The notes beneath the pieces are model-generated. The model was not told the DNA's origin and searched no databases. It saw nothing but the letters and a program-made list of their open reading frames with translations. The translations under genes were made by a program, and so were the position numbers. 64,000 nt of DNA from Valencia hispanica (Eukaryota > Chordata > Actinopteri > Cyprinodontiformes > Valenciidae). Positions 49,193 to 61,274 of the stretch are shown here, piece by piece. Location: contig OY747709.1 in the NCBI GenBank assembly GCA_963556495.2, positions 15,857,900-15,921,899 of the forward strand, written 5' to 3'. How positions within the stretch are numbered: the first letter of the stretch is position 1; each line of letters begins with the position of its first letter.

Positions 49193-49982
49193 TGTTATGA
49201 TCATTAGGTGTTTGTGTTTGGAGTTTCAGTTAATTCATTTCCTTATTCAGTTTACCTCATCATTTTAGTTAATTTCTTGATGTTAGCCTCTGTTATGTTT
49301 TACTTTAGGATTTTAGTGTTGTCATTGTTGTTCCTATCTCCCTTCCATATGTTCACTTCGTGTCTCTCCTTAGATAGTTACACTTTTGTTTCCCTGTGTT
49401 TGGGTTGTTTCAATCTTTTACTTGTTTTTCCTTATCTCATCACTTTGTTAGATCAGTGTAACTCCATTTGTCTTAGTAGGATGATTTTCTTATTCGAATT
49501 ATCTTTCTAGTATGTATACTTATGTTTCCTTCTGTACTCTCCTCTCTTCCCTGCTTTTATTTTGAGTTTCTTTGATATCTTTTATCTTTAGTTACTTCAG
49601 AGTTAGTCATTACTCTTCTCTTTTAGATTTCTTTTCTGTCTAGTCTTCTCTCCTGTTAATTACTTTGTTTTTCTTCTCTGTTTCCACCCTGCCATTCTGC
49701 TTCCCTGAACAGCTGCTGATTGCCTCCACCTGCTCTCTCCCTCTCACCTGCAACTGCTTTCCACTAATTAGTCCTCTGTCTTCTCCTTGTCACTGCCACT
49801 CCTCCTCAGTGTATTTAAGCTCCCCTGTTTCTTCTGTTCCCCGCTGATTCATCCGTCTTCTCTTGCCATTTCTTCATCGCAGCATGTATTTTCATGTTCT
49901 CTGTCCTACCTTGTAAATTCTTGTTTACCTTCATTAAATTCTACTCATCATACACAGTTCTCTGCATTTGGGTCCTCCTGAC
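49193..49982 (+). mobile_element. LTR of the same group as the nested solo LTR
   Basis: Starts TGTTATGATCATTAGGTG, like the LTR at 16403, and ends ...GCATTTGGGTCCTCCTGAC. A TATA-like TATTTAAGC (49811 region) and an ATTAAA polyadenylation-like signal (49932 region) are placed as in the other LTR. The flanking hexamers TTCTTC (49187-49192 and 49983-49988) may be the target duplication. No internal coding region adjoins it, so it is a solo LTR. The canonical terminal CA is not seen, so the right edge is less sure. Confidence 0.7.
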
Positions 49983-49989
49983 TTCTTCT

Positions 49990-51385
49990 TTGAAATCTCC
50001 GGGGCTCTGAAGCAGCTGCTTGACTTGCCAACCCCGCCATTTTCCACAGTACCAGCCTCGCTGTGCAGAACGGACTGTTTACCATTAGGCAACCCGCAAT
50101 GCTGCCCGCTATTGGCTGGTAGATGTAAACATAATGCCAACGTCGGCCCGTCAAAATCAATATTTTATTTTAATTCAAATATAATTTTTAAAGGAAATAG
50201 TGTACGTTCATTCTGCACCAATCTAAATACATTTTTAAATACAGCTTTTTATGAAATTGTTCCATATTCAATCCAATTTAAATGGAAAATAAACATTATC
50301 TGAGGTGAAAGAGTAACTTTGGTTGCTTTATTGGGTTTCTAAACACCTAGCATGTATTTTAATGTTTTATAACAAAGGAAAGGTCTGCCTCTACAACCCC
50401 CTCCCCCCAGCAGTTTTGGGAGTCACATGATGAGGTAGTTGGCAGAAGACCAAACTCAACAGCTGTCATTCATTGCTAAGCTCAAGGAGGTTCAACACGC
50501 CTTGATATGGTTAATACTTGTGTATGTGGGGGTCCTTCATAGAATATACATTAATGTATGTCAGAGTAGATATGTTTTTTTCACTTACCAGTTAGCCACG
50601 CCTGTGTGCACGTTGATGTTTTCTATTACCATATCTCTTCTTCCACCGTTCAAATTCTCTTTTTTTAGCATGTTGTCATTAGCCATAGCGTCTGGCTCAC
50701 CTGTGGGCCCACAGTAGTGATGTGTCCTTTGTGTCGATTTTTGTGAAGTGTGTATTGAGGCTTGTGTTGATTACGTATGTAGTGATGTTCAAGGCCTCGC
50801 TAGCTGGCCGTACTATGTGACTGATTCATTAACCAGGTTGCCGGTTTGATCGTGAATTGAAACAGGAGGCAGCAAAGACGCTGGTGTTTCCTCGTCACAT
50901 TTTTTTTGACTTAGGATTGCGTCGCGTGTGTCTTCGGAATCTATTTGAACTTTTTTTTTTTATGATGGAACTAAAGAGGAGATTTCCCTGTGTCTGGTAA
51001 CATTTTCAGCTTATTAGCTCCCTTGATAAGATTTCCACATTATAAATAATCTCAAACAAGTCTCAAAGTAAAAAAAACAACACATTGAATCCTGTGTTCT
51101 CATTTCTTTCTTGTAATCTTTGGTGTTTTGCAGTGTGTGTTGTGTTCAAATGGACTTTGAGGCAACAAAAAGACCTAATCTATTCTGAGACATTGTGGAG
51201 CCCTGCAAGAAAACAAAAAGACTAACCAAGGTGGACCAAGCTCGGCTAAGTCATTTTAGGATGCAAACATACATTCATATGGTAACAGTGGAAGACTGGA
51301 GTGAAGAACAGCAAAATGACTATCCCAACTTTTATAAACTTGCTGATGTTTACATATATTATTTTAGAGCAGGAAATATCACAAA
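49990..51385. other. Unassigned intergenic stretch
   Basis: Non-coding as far as can be seen. The text from about 50715 (TAGTGATGTGTCC) resembles a hAT left end, and 51920-51990 has related motifs, but no matching right end was found. Confidence 0.35.
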
Positions 51386-51389
51386 AGAA

Positions 51390-51690
51390 TAATAATAATA
51401 GCTTGCATTTATATAGCGCTTTTTGAGACCCTCAAAGCGCTTTACAACTATATTGTTCATTCACTCTCACATTCACACACTGGTGGAAGCAAGCTATGAT
51501 TATAGCCACAGCTGCCCTGGGGTAGACTGACAGAAGTGAGGCTGCCATATTGCCCCATCAGCCCCTCTGGCCAACACCAGTAGGTGGGTAGGTAAAGTGC
51601 CTTGCCCAAGGCAACGACTGGTAGCAGGTCGAAGCAGGAATCGAACCCATGATTTCTGGGTCGCAGGCCGACAACTCTACCAAGAACTGA
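51390..51690 (+). repeat. Interspersed repeat, copy 2
   Basis: Begins TTGCATTTATATAGCGCTTTT, an LINE-3'-end-like box, and runs through GAGGCTGCCATATTGCCCCA and GGGTCGCAGGCCGACAACTC. Clearly related to the copy at 38576-38792 and longer at its left end. Confidence 0.85.
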
Positions 51691-52754
51691 TTTCCACAGG
51701 ACAGCGGAAAAGCTTTAATTTTTAAGTACAAATAAATACATTTAGTCTCTCATGACATGAGCATGATTACACAACAACACATGCCCATTCACACCAAAAC
51801 ACTCTTGTTTCCTCTTTTTCTTTTGTACCAGACATTTCAGTGTAAAGTTTCTCACTTCACATCATTATTATCACTGTCCCTGTTTTACTTGTATTTTCCA
51901 TTTGATGGCGTAATAGAGCAAACGAAGCACCATAAAGCGTCGGTTCATGAGTCCACCCATTGGATGGAAAGCTTCAGTGCATCACAAGGCTTCATCTCGC
52001 CACCACTAGCCTTCAGTTTTAAACCTGTTTCATGTTCACGGTCAGGAACGTGCCCCTCCAGTTACGTCACTTCCCACCTGCTATGGGTACTCTGGAGAGC
52101 ATAAAGGAGAGCCACATAGGGGCAGTAGTAGGATTTTTTATTTTGAAATGTAAGCCGTGTATACTCTGAAAATTTGCATTTTAGACTCGTTGCAATACAA
52201 TGGCTTCTACGTGTTTTTAAAGTGATAAATGACTTTAAGACAAAAATAGTAAAAACATCAATATTAAAACTTTGTCAAAGTCAGATTTGCTTCAGAATAA
52301 AACAAGCTACCAGTCCCTTACATTTCAGTCGTTTATATTTATGTTTCATTACAGAGTTTTAATGGATCAATGTGCCGTGCTTATAAATCTGTATAAATGT
52401 GTATCATGTGTATAAATCTCTGTTTTCTAAAACAATCATGTGGTGTTAATAAAAGCATTGTGTGTGACTCCCACACTATGGTTTTCCAGGCTGCTGGTGC
52501 CAGTCAGAGATCAACTATATAGGACTGTGAAGCATTCACTAACACCGCTGGTTTAAAACAGCAATAATAAATTAAGTTGTTGATATTATCCCATCTGTTT
52601 GCAGTGATACTAAGATAAAAGATAAAACTTGTGTAGTTAAATTGTCTCCATGCACAAAAACTCTAGAACAGAGGAAGGAAGGATCAAACATTTATTGGAG
52701 ACATTTATAGTTGAGCTCTTGGTTTGAGGAGAACTAAACCAGTCCTTTTAATAA

Positions 52755-54135
52755 CAATTCAAATTCAAAAATACTTTATTGATCCCAGAGGGAAATTAAG
52801 TGTTGGTATAGCTCATATAATTAATTATTTAAGGAGTTGTTATAGATGATGATGGCTGTGGGCAGGAAGGATCTCCTGTAGCGGTCTGTGTTGCAGCGAA
52901 ACAGAAGAAGCCTCCAACTGAAGGCACTCTGTTGTTGTATGACAGTTTTCAGGGTTGTCCATAATTTTCTTGATTTTATGAAGAATCCTTCTTTGCATCA
53001 TCATCTCCAGAGGTTTCACAGTCGTCCCCAGAACAGAACCAGCCTTCTTCATCAGGTTGTTTAGCCTTTTTAAATCCTTGGTTCTGATGCTGCTATCTCA
53101 GTAGATGATTACATTACATTCTCCACAACAGACATTTAGATCTGCAGCATCTTGCTGCAAACCTTGAAGAACCTAAGCTTCCTCAAGAAGTACAGTCTGC
53201 TCTGTCCCTTCTTGTACACAGCTTCACTGTTTAGTCTTGACGCAGTCCAGTCTATTGTCCAGGTGAACACCTAGGTGTTTATACTCCTCAACCACCTCCA
53301 CTTCTTCCCCCATGATGCAAACAGTTTTTGACTTTACCCTCTTTCTTCTGAAATCTACAATCATCTCCTTTGTTTTGTTCACATTCAAGATAAGACAATT
53401 GTTTCCAAACCATGACACAAAGCAGTCCACTAGCTCTCTGTATTGAACTTCTTGTCCATCTCTGATACACCAAATGGCTCCAGAGTAATCTGAGTATTTC
53501 TGCAGATGAGAGGTCTCTGATTTGTACTGGAAGTCTGAGGTGTACAAAGTGAAAAGGAATGGTGAGAGTACGGCCCCCTGTGGTACTCCTGTGCTGCTGA
53601 CCACCTGGTTAGACACACAGTCTGTTTCTCAGGTAGTCATTAATCCATGTGATTGTTGAGGTCACCACTTCAGGAGTTTCTGACAAAGCAAATCAGGCTG
53701 AATTGTGTTAAATGCACTGGAGAAATCAAAGAACATGATCCTCACAGTGCTGCCTGCTTTGTCCAGATGACAGTGGGTTGGTTGAAGCAGGTGGATGATG
53801 GCATCTTCAACTCCATGGTGATAAGCAAACTGCAGCAGGTCCTGATATGTTCTTGTTTGCTTATTCAGGGGTGCCAACATGAGTCTTTCCAGGACCTTTA
53901 TGATGTGGGATGTCAGGGCAACCGGTCTATAGTCATTGATGACTGATGGGTGAATTTGTTTTGGTACTGGAACCAGACAGGATGTCTTCCACAACACTGG
54001 AACCTTCTCCTGAGTCAGGCTAAAGTTGAAGAGGTGCTGCAGAATCCCACAGGCTCTGGACAAGCCTTCAGGAGTCTGGGGTTGACACCATCTGGACCTG
54101 CACCCTTGTTCCAGTTCAGTCTCTCCAGCTGCCTC
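52755..54135 (-). mobile_element. Rex1/CR1-type LINE relic
   Basis: Minus-strand non-LTR retrotransposon. Upstream part (54063-53662): VPVPKQIHPSVINDYRPVAL, LQFAYHHGVEDAIIHLLQ and VRIMFFDFSSAFNTIQP (FFDFSSAFN palm motif). Next part (53616-53224): VVSSTGVPQGAVLSPFLFTL, LNVNKTKEMIVDFRRK and YKHLGVHLDNRLD. The catalytic box expected as FSDD reads YSDYSG, so one of the paired aspartates is lost. The 3' end has ATCAATAAAGTATTTTTGAA-type sequence at 52755-52790. Frameshifts separate the parts; inactive. Confidence 0.9.
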
Positions 54136-54145
54136 TGAATTATCC

Positions 54146-54322
54146 CAACTTGTTTTAAAGATTTTGTAGTTTTTTTGTGTCTGTTATTGTGCTTTCATTG
54201 TAACATCTATAGGTAATTCTCTGTATTGTTCTTGTACTGCCGGCTTGGAGAAGGTCACTCTTGGAAATGGGATTTGACATCTCAATTAGTTTTTCACCTG
54301 GTTAAATAAAGGAATAATAAAC
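54146..54322 (+). mobile_element. LINE 3'-end fragment
   Basis: Plus-strand text ending TTTTTCACCTGGTTAAATAAA, with ACTGCCGGCTTGG... before it, is characteristic of fish LINE 3' untranslated ends. It abuts the Rex-type relic. Confidence 0.55.
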
Positions 54323-54329
54323 TAACTGC

Positions 54330-55710
54330 TAATACCGTTGTCACCGGACCCCACTTAAAAAATCTGGAACTGTCCCTTCTTTTCAATGTTTCATGCAAAT
54401 GATTTATTCAGAATTTTTGTAGAAGTTAAAAGTGAATTCATTAATATCTCCAGAACTAAAAGTATACAACCCATAATTGGCAACAGTATTTCTTCATCAT
54501 GTTTCAGATAAATTCTGCTACTAAAGGTGGCTTAATGGATGTGCTATACTGAAGACAGGTATATCGCCCAGGCAGGTGGGCAGATACGTTCAGACCAGGA
54601 TACGGTCCTGGGCTGTTGTCAAGTAGGGAGACGAAAGCTGCCTCCAGTGCGCCCAGAACCAGATGTTACCTCATGAATCCTTGCCCAGGAATCTGACTCA
54701 TCGAAAATATCTCCCTCTGCTTTTCTAAAATCCCTGAGAACCTGTAAAGGACTGGAAGGGGGGAGGATAAGGTGGAGGGGAATAAATACTGACAAGCATG
54801 ACGGGAGGGTGTATGAAGCCATGGATTAGCAGATGTAGATTTGTATGGTGGGTGGAGAAGCAAGAGCACAAGTAACTTCACCTCTTCCATCTTCTGTTCC
54901 CCCTTTTTAGTAGTGGACTGAATGACGGGCTCTATCATCGGGAAAATATTTTAAAAGCAGAGCTGAGTGAGGAGGCACGGCAGAACATACAGGAGCAATG
55001 CCAGAGAAATCAAAGCCCCGGACAGATAAAAGTGTGCTCGACATCCCGTCTGTCACTTAGCAGGAGGAGGAGGGCTGCTTGTTAGGACAAGAGCCGCCAT
55101 GGCTTTTGAGTGCAAACACATTTCTCTTGCTTAAGCTGTTCTGTGTACGTGTGGAAGCTGAGCGACGGACTGTGTGTCAAGTCCTTAATACGCCCCTCTG
55201 CCGTTTTCTCTCTTTCTCCCATATTCACACACACAAACCCTTCAGTGGAAGCACAGGTCTGACAGTGAGGTGAGGTGCTGCTGACTGAGTGTCTCATTGG
55301 TGAAATATGTCCGGTTTGGCCCGGCCTAACAGGGGAAGAGAGACCCTTGTGTGCAAACGCAAGGATTTGCTCCCCTTGTGTTTCCCCCAACGCCACACTG
55401 TCTCACCTTTTTCACTTTCTCCATGTAAACCTCTGGAAAAGGCAGTTGGAGTTGTATTTTCTTTTTAATCTTGTTCCAATTTACCACTCAACTAATGTCA
55501 ATAAATACTGAAAATATTAAAAGACAAAGAGAAAATAAATGCATCAATTAATAAATAAAAGATGTTCTAAAAATACTTTAAACAACGGCGAGATCTACCT
55601 CAGCCACTGTTGGTCCCAACTGTGAGGACACGTCAAACACTGTTTACATTTACTTTAAATGAGATGATGCTGAGAAGGTGCATTGCACTGTTCTTCACTC
55701 TATTTCCCGA
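54330..55710. other. Unassigned intergenic stretch
   Basis: Non-coding as far as can be seen; several short frames on both strands show no family resemblance. 55010-55400 is GC-richer. Confidence 0.4.
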
Positions 55711-55713
55711 ATG

Positions 55714-56085
55714 TGTCATGCTTGTTTGTAATGAAGACCCAAACGCAGAGAACTACGCTTGAGGGTGTAGAATTTAATAAGAATTTAGGATTACAACTTA
55801 CAGAATTAATGAGACCAAAGCTTTCACAGGGGAATCCGGGAGAGGATATGTAAGGAGGCAATGGAAAACAAGGTAAACCGGAGAGCTTAAATATACTGAG
55901 GAGGAGTGGAAGTGACAGAAAGAAACCAGAGGAGTAATTAGTGGAAAGCAGACGCAGGTGAGAGGGAGAGTGTAGGTGGAGGTAATTAGCTGCTGGGCAG
56001 GGAAGCAGAACGTCAGGGAGGAGACAGAAGAAAAACAAAGCCATAAGCGTAAACAGAAGAAAAGACTTGACAGAAAATAGTTTTA
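55714..56085 (-). mobile_element. LTR fragment, minus orientation
   Basis: Read on the minus strand it ends ...GCGTTTGGGTCTTCATTAC...CATGACA, like the LTRs at 16.4 and 49.2 kb, with an upstream TATATTTAAGC promoter-like box (55888 region). The 5' part is not clear. Immediately to the right lies a related LTR-like piece in the opposite orientation. Confidence 0.65.
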
Positions 56086-56126
56086 CCTTATGAATTTAAG
56101 ATTAACACAGAGGGATTCTTCTGTTC

Positions 56127-56475
56127 TCACCTTGAGTGTTCAATTTGTGCTTTTGTTTCTGTTTCTTTATTTAGGTCTTGTCATATGTAGTTCATTTCTC
56201 TATGTTAGTTTCTGCTTATTATCGTTATGCATTAAAAAATATTATTCCTTATTCGAGTTTCTTTCTGCTTGTGTTTTACCTGTCCTTCCTTTGTTTGTTA
56301 CCTCTATTTTCCTACTGCTCTACCTTCTCTCCTAGCTGCAGCTCATTTCCAATCTCCCTCTCTCCCACTTGCATCTGTTTAACCCTTGATTTTCTTCCCT
56401 GTTTTCTGAGTCGCTCTTCCCTCCTCCTCAGTATATTTAAAGAGCAAGTCACCCCCATACCAGAGTCTTACTCCA
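56127..56475 (+). mobile_element. LTR fragment, plus orientation
   Basis: Pyrimidine-rich sequence with CCTCCTCAGTATATTTAAAG (56430 region), the same promoter layout as the neighbouring LTRs. Together with the minus copy at 55714-56085 it forms a head-to-head pair. Ends are not resolved. Confidence 0.5.
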
Positions 56476-56569
56476 GCCATCTTTCCTGTTTGAAAAATGC
56501 ACCAAAAGGAGGCGATCCCTTGTGGCAGCGACACAGACCAAGAGACGGATGGAGATTCTAAATGCTATG

Positions 56570-57370
56570 CTAAAAAATCACTAACCTGTTCAACGACGTG
56601 AACACTTGTCTAGTTTGAACACACAAGGTGGTGGCAGCATCACCCTATTAGGATGCTTGTCTTCAGGGGGCAAAGCTGCTCAGAGCTGATTGGAAGATGA
56701 ATTGGACCAAATATATTGACATTTTTAAAGGGGCCGGGGTAGAGGTTCACCTTCTAGAAGGACAACAATCCTACACATCAAGCCAGAGCTCTACCGGTTT
56801 AGATCGAAGGCTATTCATGTGTTGGAATGACCAAGTCCTCTTGTCAAACTCAAGGCATACGGGCTGAATCCGGTCCAACACATCAATTTCTGCGGCTCTC
56901 TAGGCTCTAGCGGGCCGCATAATCAGAACCTTCAAGATAACAGTTGTGTGCATTTTAATGAGTTTAATTTTAAGTAGAACTCATCGAATGCAGAGACAGA
57001 ATATTGAATGAATATTTAAAAAGTTTGTTAAAGGTAGTTTCACTTTCTGACACCACCCACCCTTTGAGGACATTAGTGATCTCAATGTGGCCCGAAATAA
57101 AAATGAGTTTGACACCCATGGCCTAGTAAAAGTTCAGACCTAAATCCAACAAAAAGATTTGTGGCAAAACCTAGGAATTAGTTGCCCATGAGCTTTACTT
57201 GTAAGGACAAATAGACAAAAAAATCTGTCTTCAAGTATGCAAAACTGCTAGAGACATAAAACAGTTATAGCTGTAATTACAGTAAAACGGGGTTCAACAA
57301 AGAGTTCATTCAGGACGGCTGAACACAAATGGACACCACACCTAAAAATTCAAACCATATTTCACTTTCT
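56570..57370 (+). mobile_element. Tc1-like relic split by a short hAT element
   Basis: Plus-strand Tc1-type segments: GGTGGTGGCAGCATCACC (56628 region), GTAGAGGTTCACCTTC (56740 region), GATCGAAGGCTATTCATGTG (56802 region), then the insertion, then AGTTCAGACCTAAATCCAA (57131 region), GAGACATAAAACAG and the 3' end. No usable open frame. Confidence 0.85.
56837..57119. mobile_element. Short hAT-like element inside the Tc1 relic
   Basis: 283 bp with ends TTGTCAAACTCA and the complement of GTGTCAAACTCA. Flanking octamers GACCAAGT (56829-56836) and GGCCTAGT (57120-57127) match at 6 of 8. The interruption is confirmed because the Tc1 text resumes exactly after it. Confidence 0.8.
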
Positions 57371-57384
57371 TACAATTTCAGAAT

Positions 57385-58400
57385 TTTATCAGAATCAGAA
57401 TGAGAAAGGTTTTGTGCCATATCTGTGAACAGGTTCACAACATTAGGAAATTGCTGCGGTGCTTTGTCCAAACAGAAAATAAACACTTCCAAGCATGCAA
57501 TAAATACATTTAAAATAAAATGGGGCAAACAGATTAATATATACATGAGTGCATCTTCGTCCGTTCTGGCTGATTGAATTTCTTCAGCTGCCTCAGGAAG
57601 TACATCCTCTGCTGGGCCTTCTTTATGACGGTGGTGATGGTGGGCTCCCACTTGAGTTCCTGGGTGATGGTGGTACCCAGGAAGCGGAATGAGTCCACAG
57701 TGGTGATGGAGGGGATTGGGGCTGTGTGCTTCCTAAAGTCCACAATAATCTCCACTGTCTTCTGGGAGTTCAGTTCCAGGTTGTTGCGGCTGCACCAGGA
57801 CACCAGACGTTCAGCCTCCATCCTGTAGGCAGACTCATCCCCGTCCGAGATGAGTTCAATAACAGTGGTGTCATCTGCAAACTTAATTAGCTTGACAGAC
57901 TGGTGGTTGGTGTACATGGAGAAGAGCAGAGGAGAAAGAATACAGCCCTGAGGGGAACTGGTGCTGATGGTCCGGGAGTCCAAGACATTCTTTCCCCAGT
58001 CCCACATACTGATTCCTGTCCATCAGGAAGTCAGTGATCCACCTGCAGATGGGATCAGACACATTCATCTGGGACAGCTTACCTTGGAGGAGGTCTGGAA
58101 GGATGGTGTTGAAGGCAGAGCGTCCACAAACAGGATCCTGGCGTAGTCCAGGTGCTGCAGGATGAAGTGTAGAGACATGTTGATGGCATCATCTACAGAC
58201 CTGTTGGCTCTACAGGCAAACTGCAGGGGGTAGGAGGTAGGAGAGAACCAGGCGCTCAAATGACTTCATGACTTCAGTTGTCAGAGCCACAGGTCTGTAG
58301 TCATTGAGTTCAGTGATCCTTGGCTTCTTGGGGACAGGAACTATGGTGGAGGTCTTGAAGCAGGTAAGCACATGACAAGCCTCTAGTGAGGAGTCGAAAA
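57385..58400 (-). mobile_element. Rex/CR1-type LINE relic
   Basis: Minus-strand LINE, a different family from the 53-kb copy. VPVPKKPRITELNDYRPVAL and EVMKSFERLVLSYL (about 58340-58230), RANRSVDDAINMSLHFILQH (about 58210-58150), SSPQGCILSPLLFSMYTNHQ, KLIKFADDTTVIELISDGDE (intact FADD), LVSWCSRNNLELNSQKTVEI and FRFLGTTITQELKWEP (57970-57660), then KKAQQRMYFLRQLKKFNQPE. The 3' end near 57390 carries ATTCTGATTCTGATAAAA on the minus strand. Frames are broken at several points; inactive. Confidence 0.9.
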
Positions 58401-58499
58401 TGCTGAATACAATTAAATCAAAATACACTGAGGTTTTTGGTTGGAAAGGGGGAAAAATGTGAAAAAGCTCAATAGGTGTGAGGAGGTAGAGCTCTAACA

Positions 58500-60645
58500 A
58501 GTTGCCAGAAATGTTGATTTAAACCCTGAAATGGGACACAACTGAGCAATGTCTCCATCTAGTGGCTGACATAAAACCTGTTTGTGGGCAAAACCCCTGT
58601 CACATTTGAGGTAAATGACATATTTCAAGAAACATTAAATTTAAACCTCAGTGTATAAAAATCCTAAATTATGACAATAAAGGTTATAACTACATAACCA
58701 CATGCACAGTTATTGGTGCACCTGACAAACTATTCTGTATAATAATGTAACTTAAACCTTTTTAATTTGTACTTTACTTTTGTTAAATGATCAGTGTAAT
58801 TTCTTATTAGGGGACTATCTGACTTTCTGTTTCCCTGGGTTATATAGGGAATATGACACGGAGGCCTATCTCTTTTAGCCACTGGTCACAAGGCTACACA
58901 AAGACCCTTTCTTATCTTACCACCACATTCAAGGAAAAAAGTTTTTTTAATTCCAAGACATAAACTCATATAGATTAATTATACACAGCGTGATTATTTG
59001 ATGATTATGGCTTTCCAATCATAAAATGTTGTTATCGTACTAGAATATTACATAAAAGCAATTAAAAGAAGACACTTTTCTATAGAACTGTCAACATTCT
59101 AAAAATGCTTGTCCTTGTACTTTATTGTATATGCACTCGGTACTGTTCAGGGCTCCTTTCGCATGAATTACAGCATCAGTGTAGAGTGGCACCACTGACT
59201 GATGAAATGTTAAGGAAATCCAGGTTTTGTATTGATGGGTCTGGTCTCTCTCTTCTTCTCCTTAACAATACTTTATAGATTCTTAAAGCACTTATGGGTC
59301 TGTTTGTCACAGTGGCCGGGTTCCAAGTCCTACAAGAAAACAAAATCAGGATCTCCAAGAAGCTTGTCAGCTGGAAGAGCCGTGATGTGCTTTAGGATTG
59401 CTTGGTAGATGACAGACTAACATCAGCAGATGACTTAGATTCTGTGTCTGTTCACTCTGACAACCTTGATTTCCAAATGAAATGCTAAATGTACTTGAAA
59501 AAAAGAGGACTTGGAGCAATGGGAAGTGGCCCTGGTAGATAATATACCAGGGCCACATGCATCCCATGTTCTAGATACACCTACTACTACACCAAATCCA
59601 GCTGCAGTCAACATTGTGTGGATCTCCATCAAGCTCTGGAATGGGCTTTGCTTTACAATCCTTTCAAGGTTGTGGTTGTTCCTGTTGTTTGTGCACATTT
59701 TGTCTAGCACATTTTTGTCCTTTCACTCAAATCTTCATTCATTTTCTTGTAGACGGCAGTCTGTGAAGAGGCAGAGTCTTTATCGGTGACCTTTTGTGGC
59801 TTAACCTCCTTGCGGAAAGTGACAAAGCATCAAGTTCTCAGTCTTCCCCATGACTGTGTGTGTTCCATTTAATAATCAAACTGTCCGATAAGCTCAGTTT
59901 GGGGTTTTCCTTAGTTGTAAATCAATAAATGAATCTATACAGCATTGGCTGTTTTTTTCTTTCTTATTTTTTTCCTCATTAGGTTGGAAACTATTCGCCT
60001 ATTGTTTTAACATAATTTTCCACAAATATCAACATCCCATAGAAGAAAATGTATCCATCCTCTTTTTGTTGTTGAAAAATCTTATGTTTTTATTTATTTT
60101 ATTTTTTGTAATTCAAGTTCTTACTTCTTTTATCTCCGGCGTGTGACAGTAGAACATTTTGCATTTTCAGACATCTTATGCATGTTACATGTGACGTCAG
60201 TGGCATAGCAAAACAAAAATAAAATAAGAATAGCGCATAAATGGTGTAAATTATAAGAGATGCGACGATGTATAGGGGACATATAGATGCATTCACATAG
60301 CTGGAAAGCATAAACATACAGTAGGTGGAGACATACATAATGTTGGATACATTCAAAGGTAAGGTATTCAAACTGTAGGATAGTGATGTGAGTCCAAAAC
60401 AAGTCCCAGACTGGTGTTGTGGTCTTGTTCCTGTTAATCCTCTTGTTTGTTTTTATTTATTTTAAAACCTAAAACCAAAAATAAAATGTTGGCTAGTACA
60501 GCACATTGCCTACAGTAGATATTCATCAAAAATGAGAAGTTGTCATTTGCAGCTCCAAACCAGGTTCTTTTTTTCTAGCTGCACTGAGAAAAGAAATAAA
60601 AAGAAAAGTAAAGAAGAGAAAATAAATGAAAACTTCATGAAGCTC
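58500..60645. other. Unassigned stretch upstream of MTOR
   Basis: AT-rich sequence with no recognised gene. Near 59370-59790 a short region contains a mirrored pair (GTGGCCCTGG...CCAGGGCCAC at 59526-59556) and a decayed frame on the minus strand, possibly another repeat. Confidence 0.4.
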
Positions 60646-60649
60646 TGAG

Positions 60650-60840
60650 TTGCGCTAGACTTGCGCAGTTTGCGCAGCTGAAACCTTGTGAGTTTTTTTC
60701 CTCCTGTGCACTCCTTTGGAGTCGCTCCAACACAGACTGTTAGCCACCCTTGAGCCGTCGTAGGCTGGCAGTCGTACAATGAGAAATATCCTGGATAAGC
60801 CGAATAGCATTTAAGCGGTCGGCATATTAATACAAACGCG
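60650..60840 (+). promoter_or_regulatory. mtor: Possible MTOR promoter / non-coding exon 1
   Basis: The block about 600 bp before the first MTOR coding exon is richer in GC and CpG than its surroundings. It contains the tandem motif TTGCGCAG at 60661-60676 and a consensus-like donor ACGC|GTAAGT with GT at 60840-60841. Vertebrate MTOR genes usually have a non-coding first exon, and this is the best candidate here. No TATA box or transcription start can be fixed. Confidence 0.35.
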
Positions 60841-61274
60841 TAAGTAACACAGAGGGCTGCTACACTGTAGTGGCTACATGAGCTAGCTTAACGTTAGCAC
60901 CGGGGCTAAAGTTAGCTAAACAAAACAAGCATGACTCTGTCTTGCCCTAACTACAGTGCCTGTAAGTGTCCAAGCTAGTCGACCAATGCAACGATTTAAA
61001 GCAAGCAGAGTCTTTGTTTTTAACCTGTCTAAATAGTCCATCAAGGTTAGCATGTCATTTCCTCGCTAAGCTCACACGTTAGCTTGCTAGCTAGTTGTAA
61101 ACACTGTGTTGACCTGAGATGTCTTATCATTTATCACATTCCGCTCATTTAATAAATGTGTGTGTTTTAAAAAAAAATGCGTGCACGTTTCTCCTCGTTA
61201 AGGCTATGCTCTGCTAACCCAGAATAATGATGTTACGGCATCTCATCGAGGTTACCTTTCCCACAGATAGGACC

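Noticed and set aside
51390..51690. Possible tRNA gene or SINE promoter
   Set aside because: No A/B box pair at tRNA spacing; it matches a dispersed repeat copy at 38.6 kb.
59435..59789. Overlapping frames of about 90 residues on both strands
   Set aside because: No family resemblance. A local mirrored motif (GTGGCCCTGG) suggests repeat debris rather than a gene.
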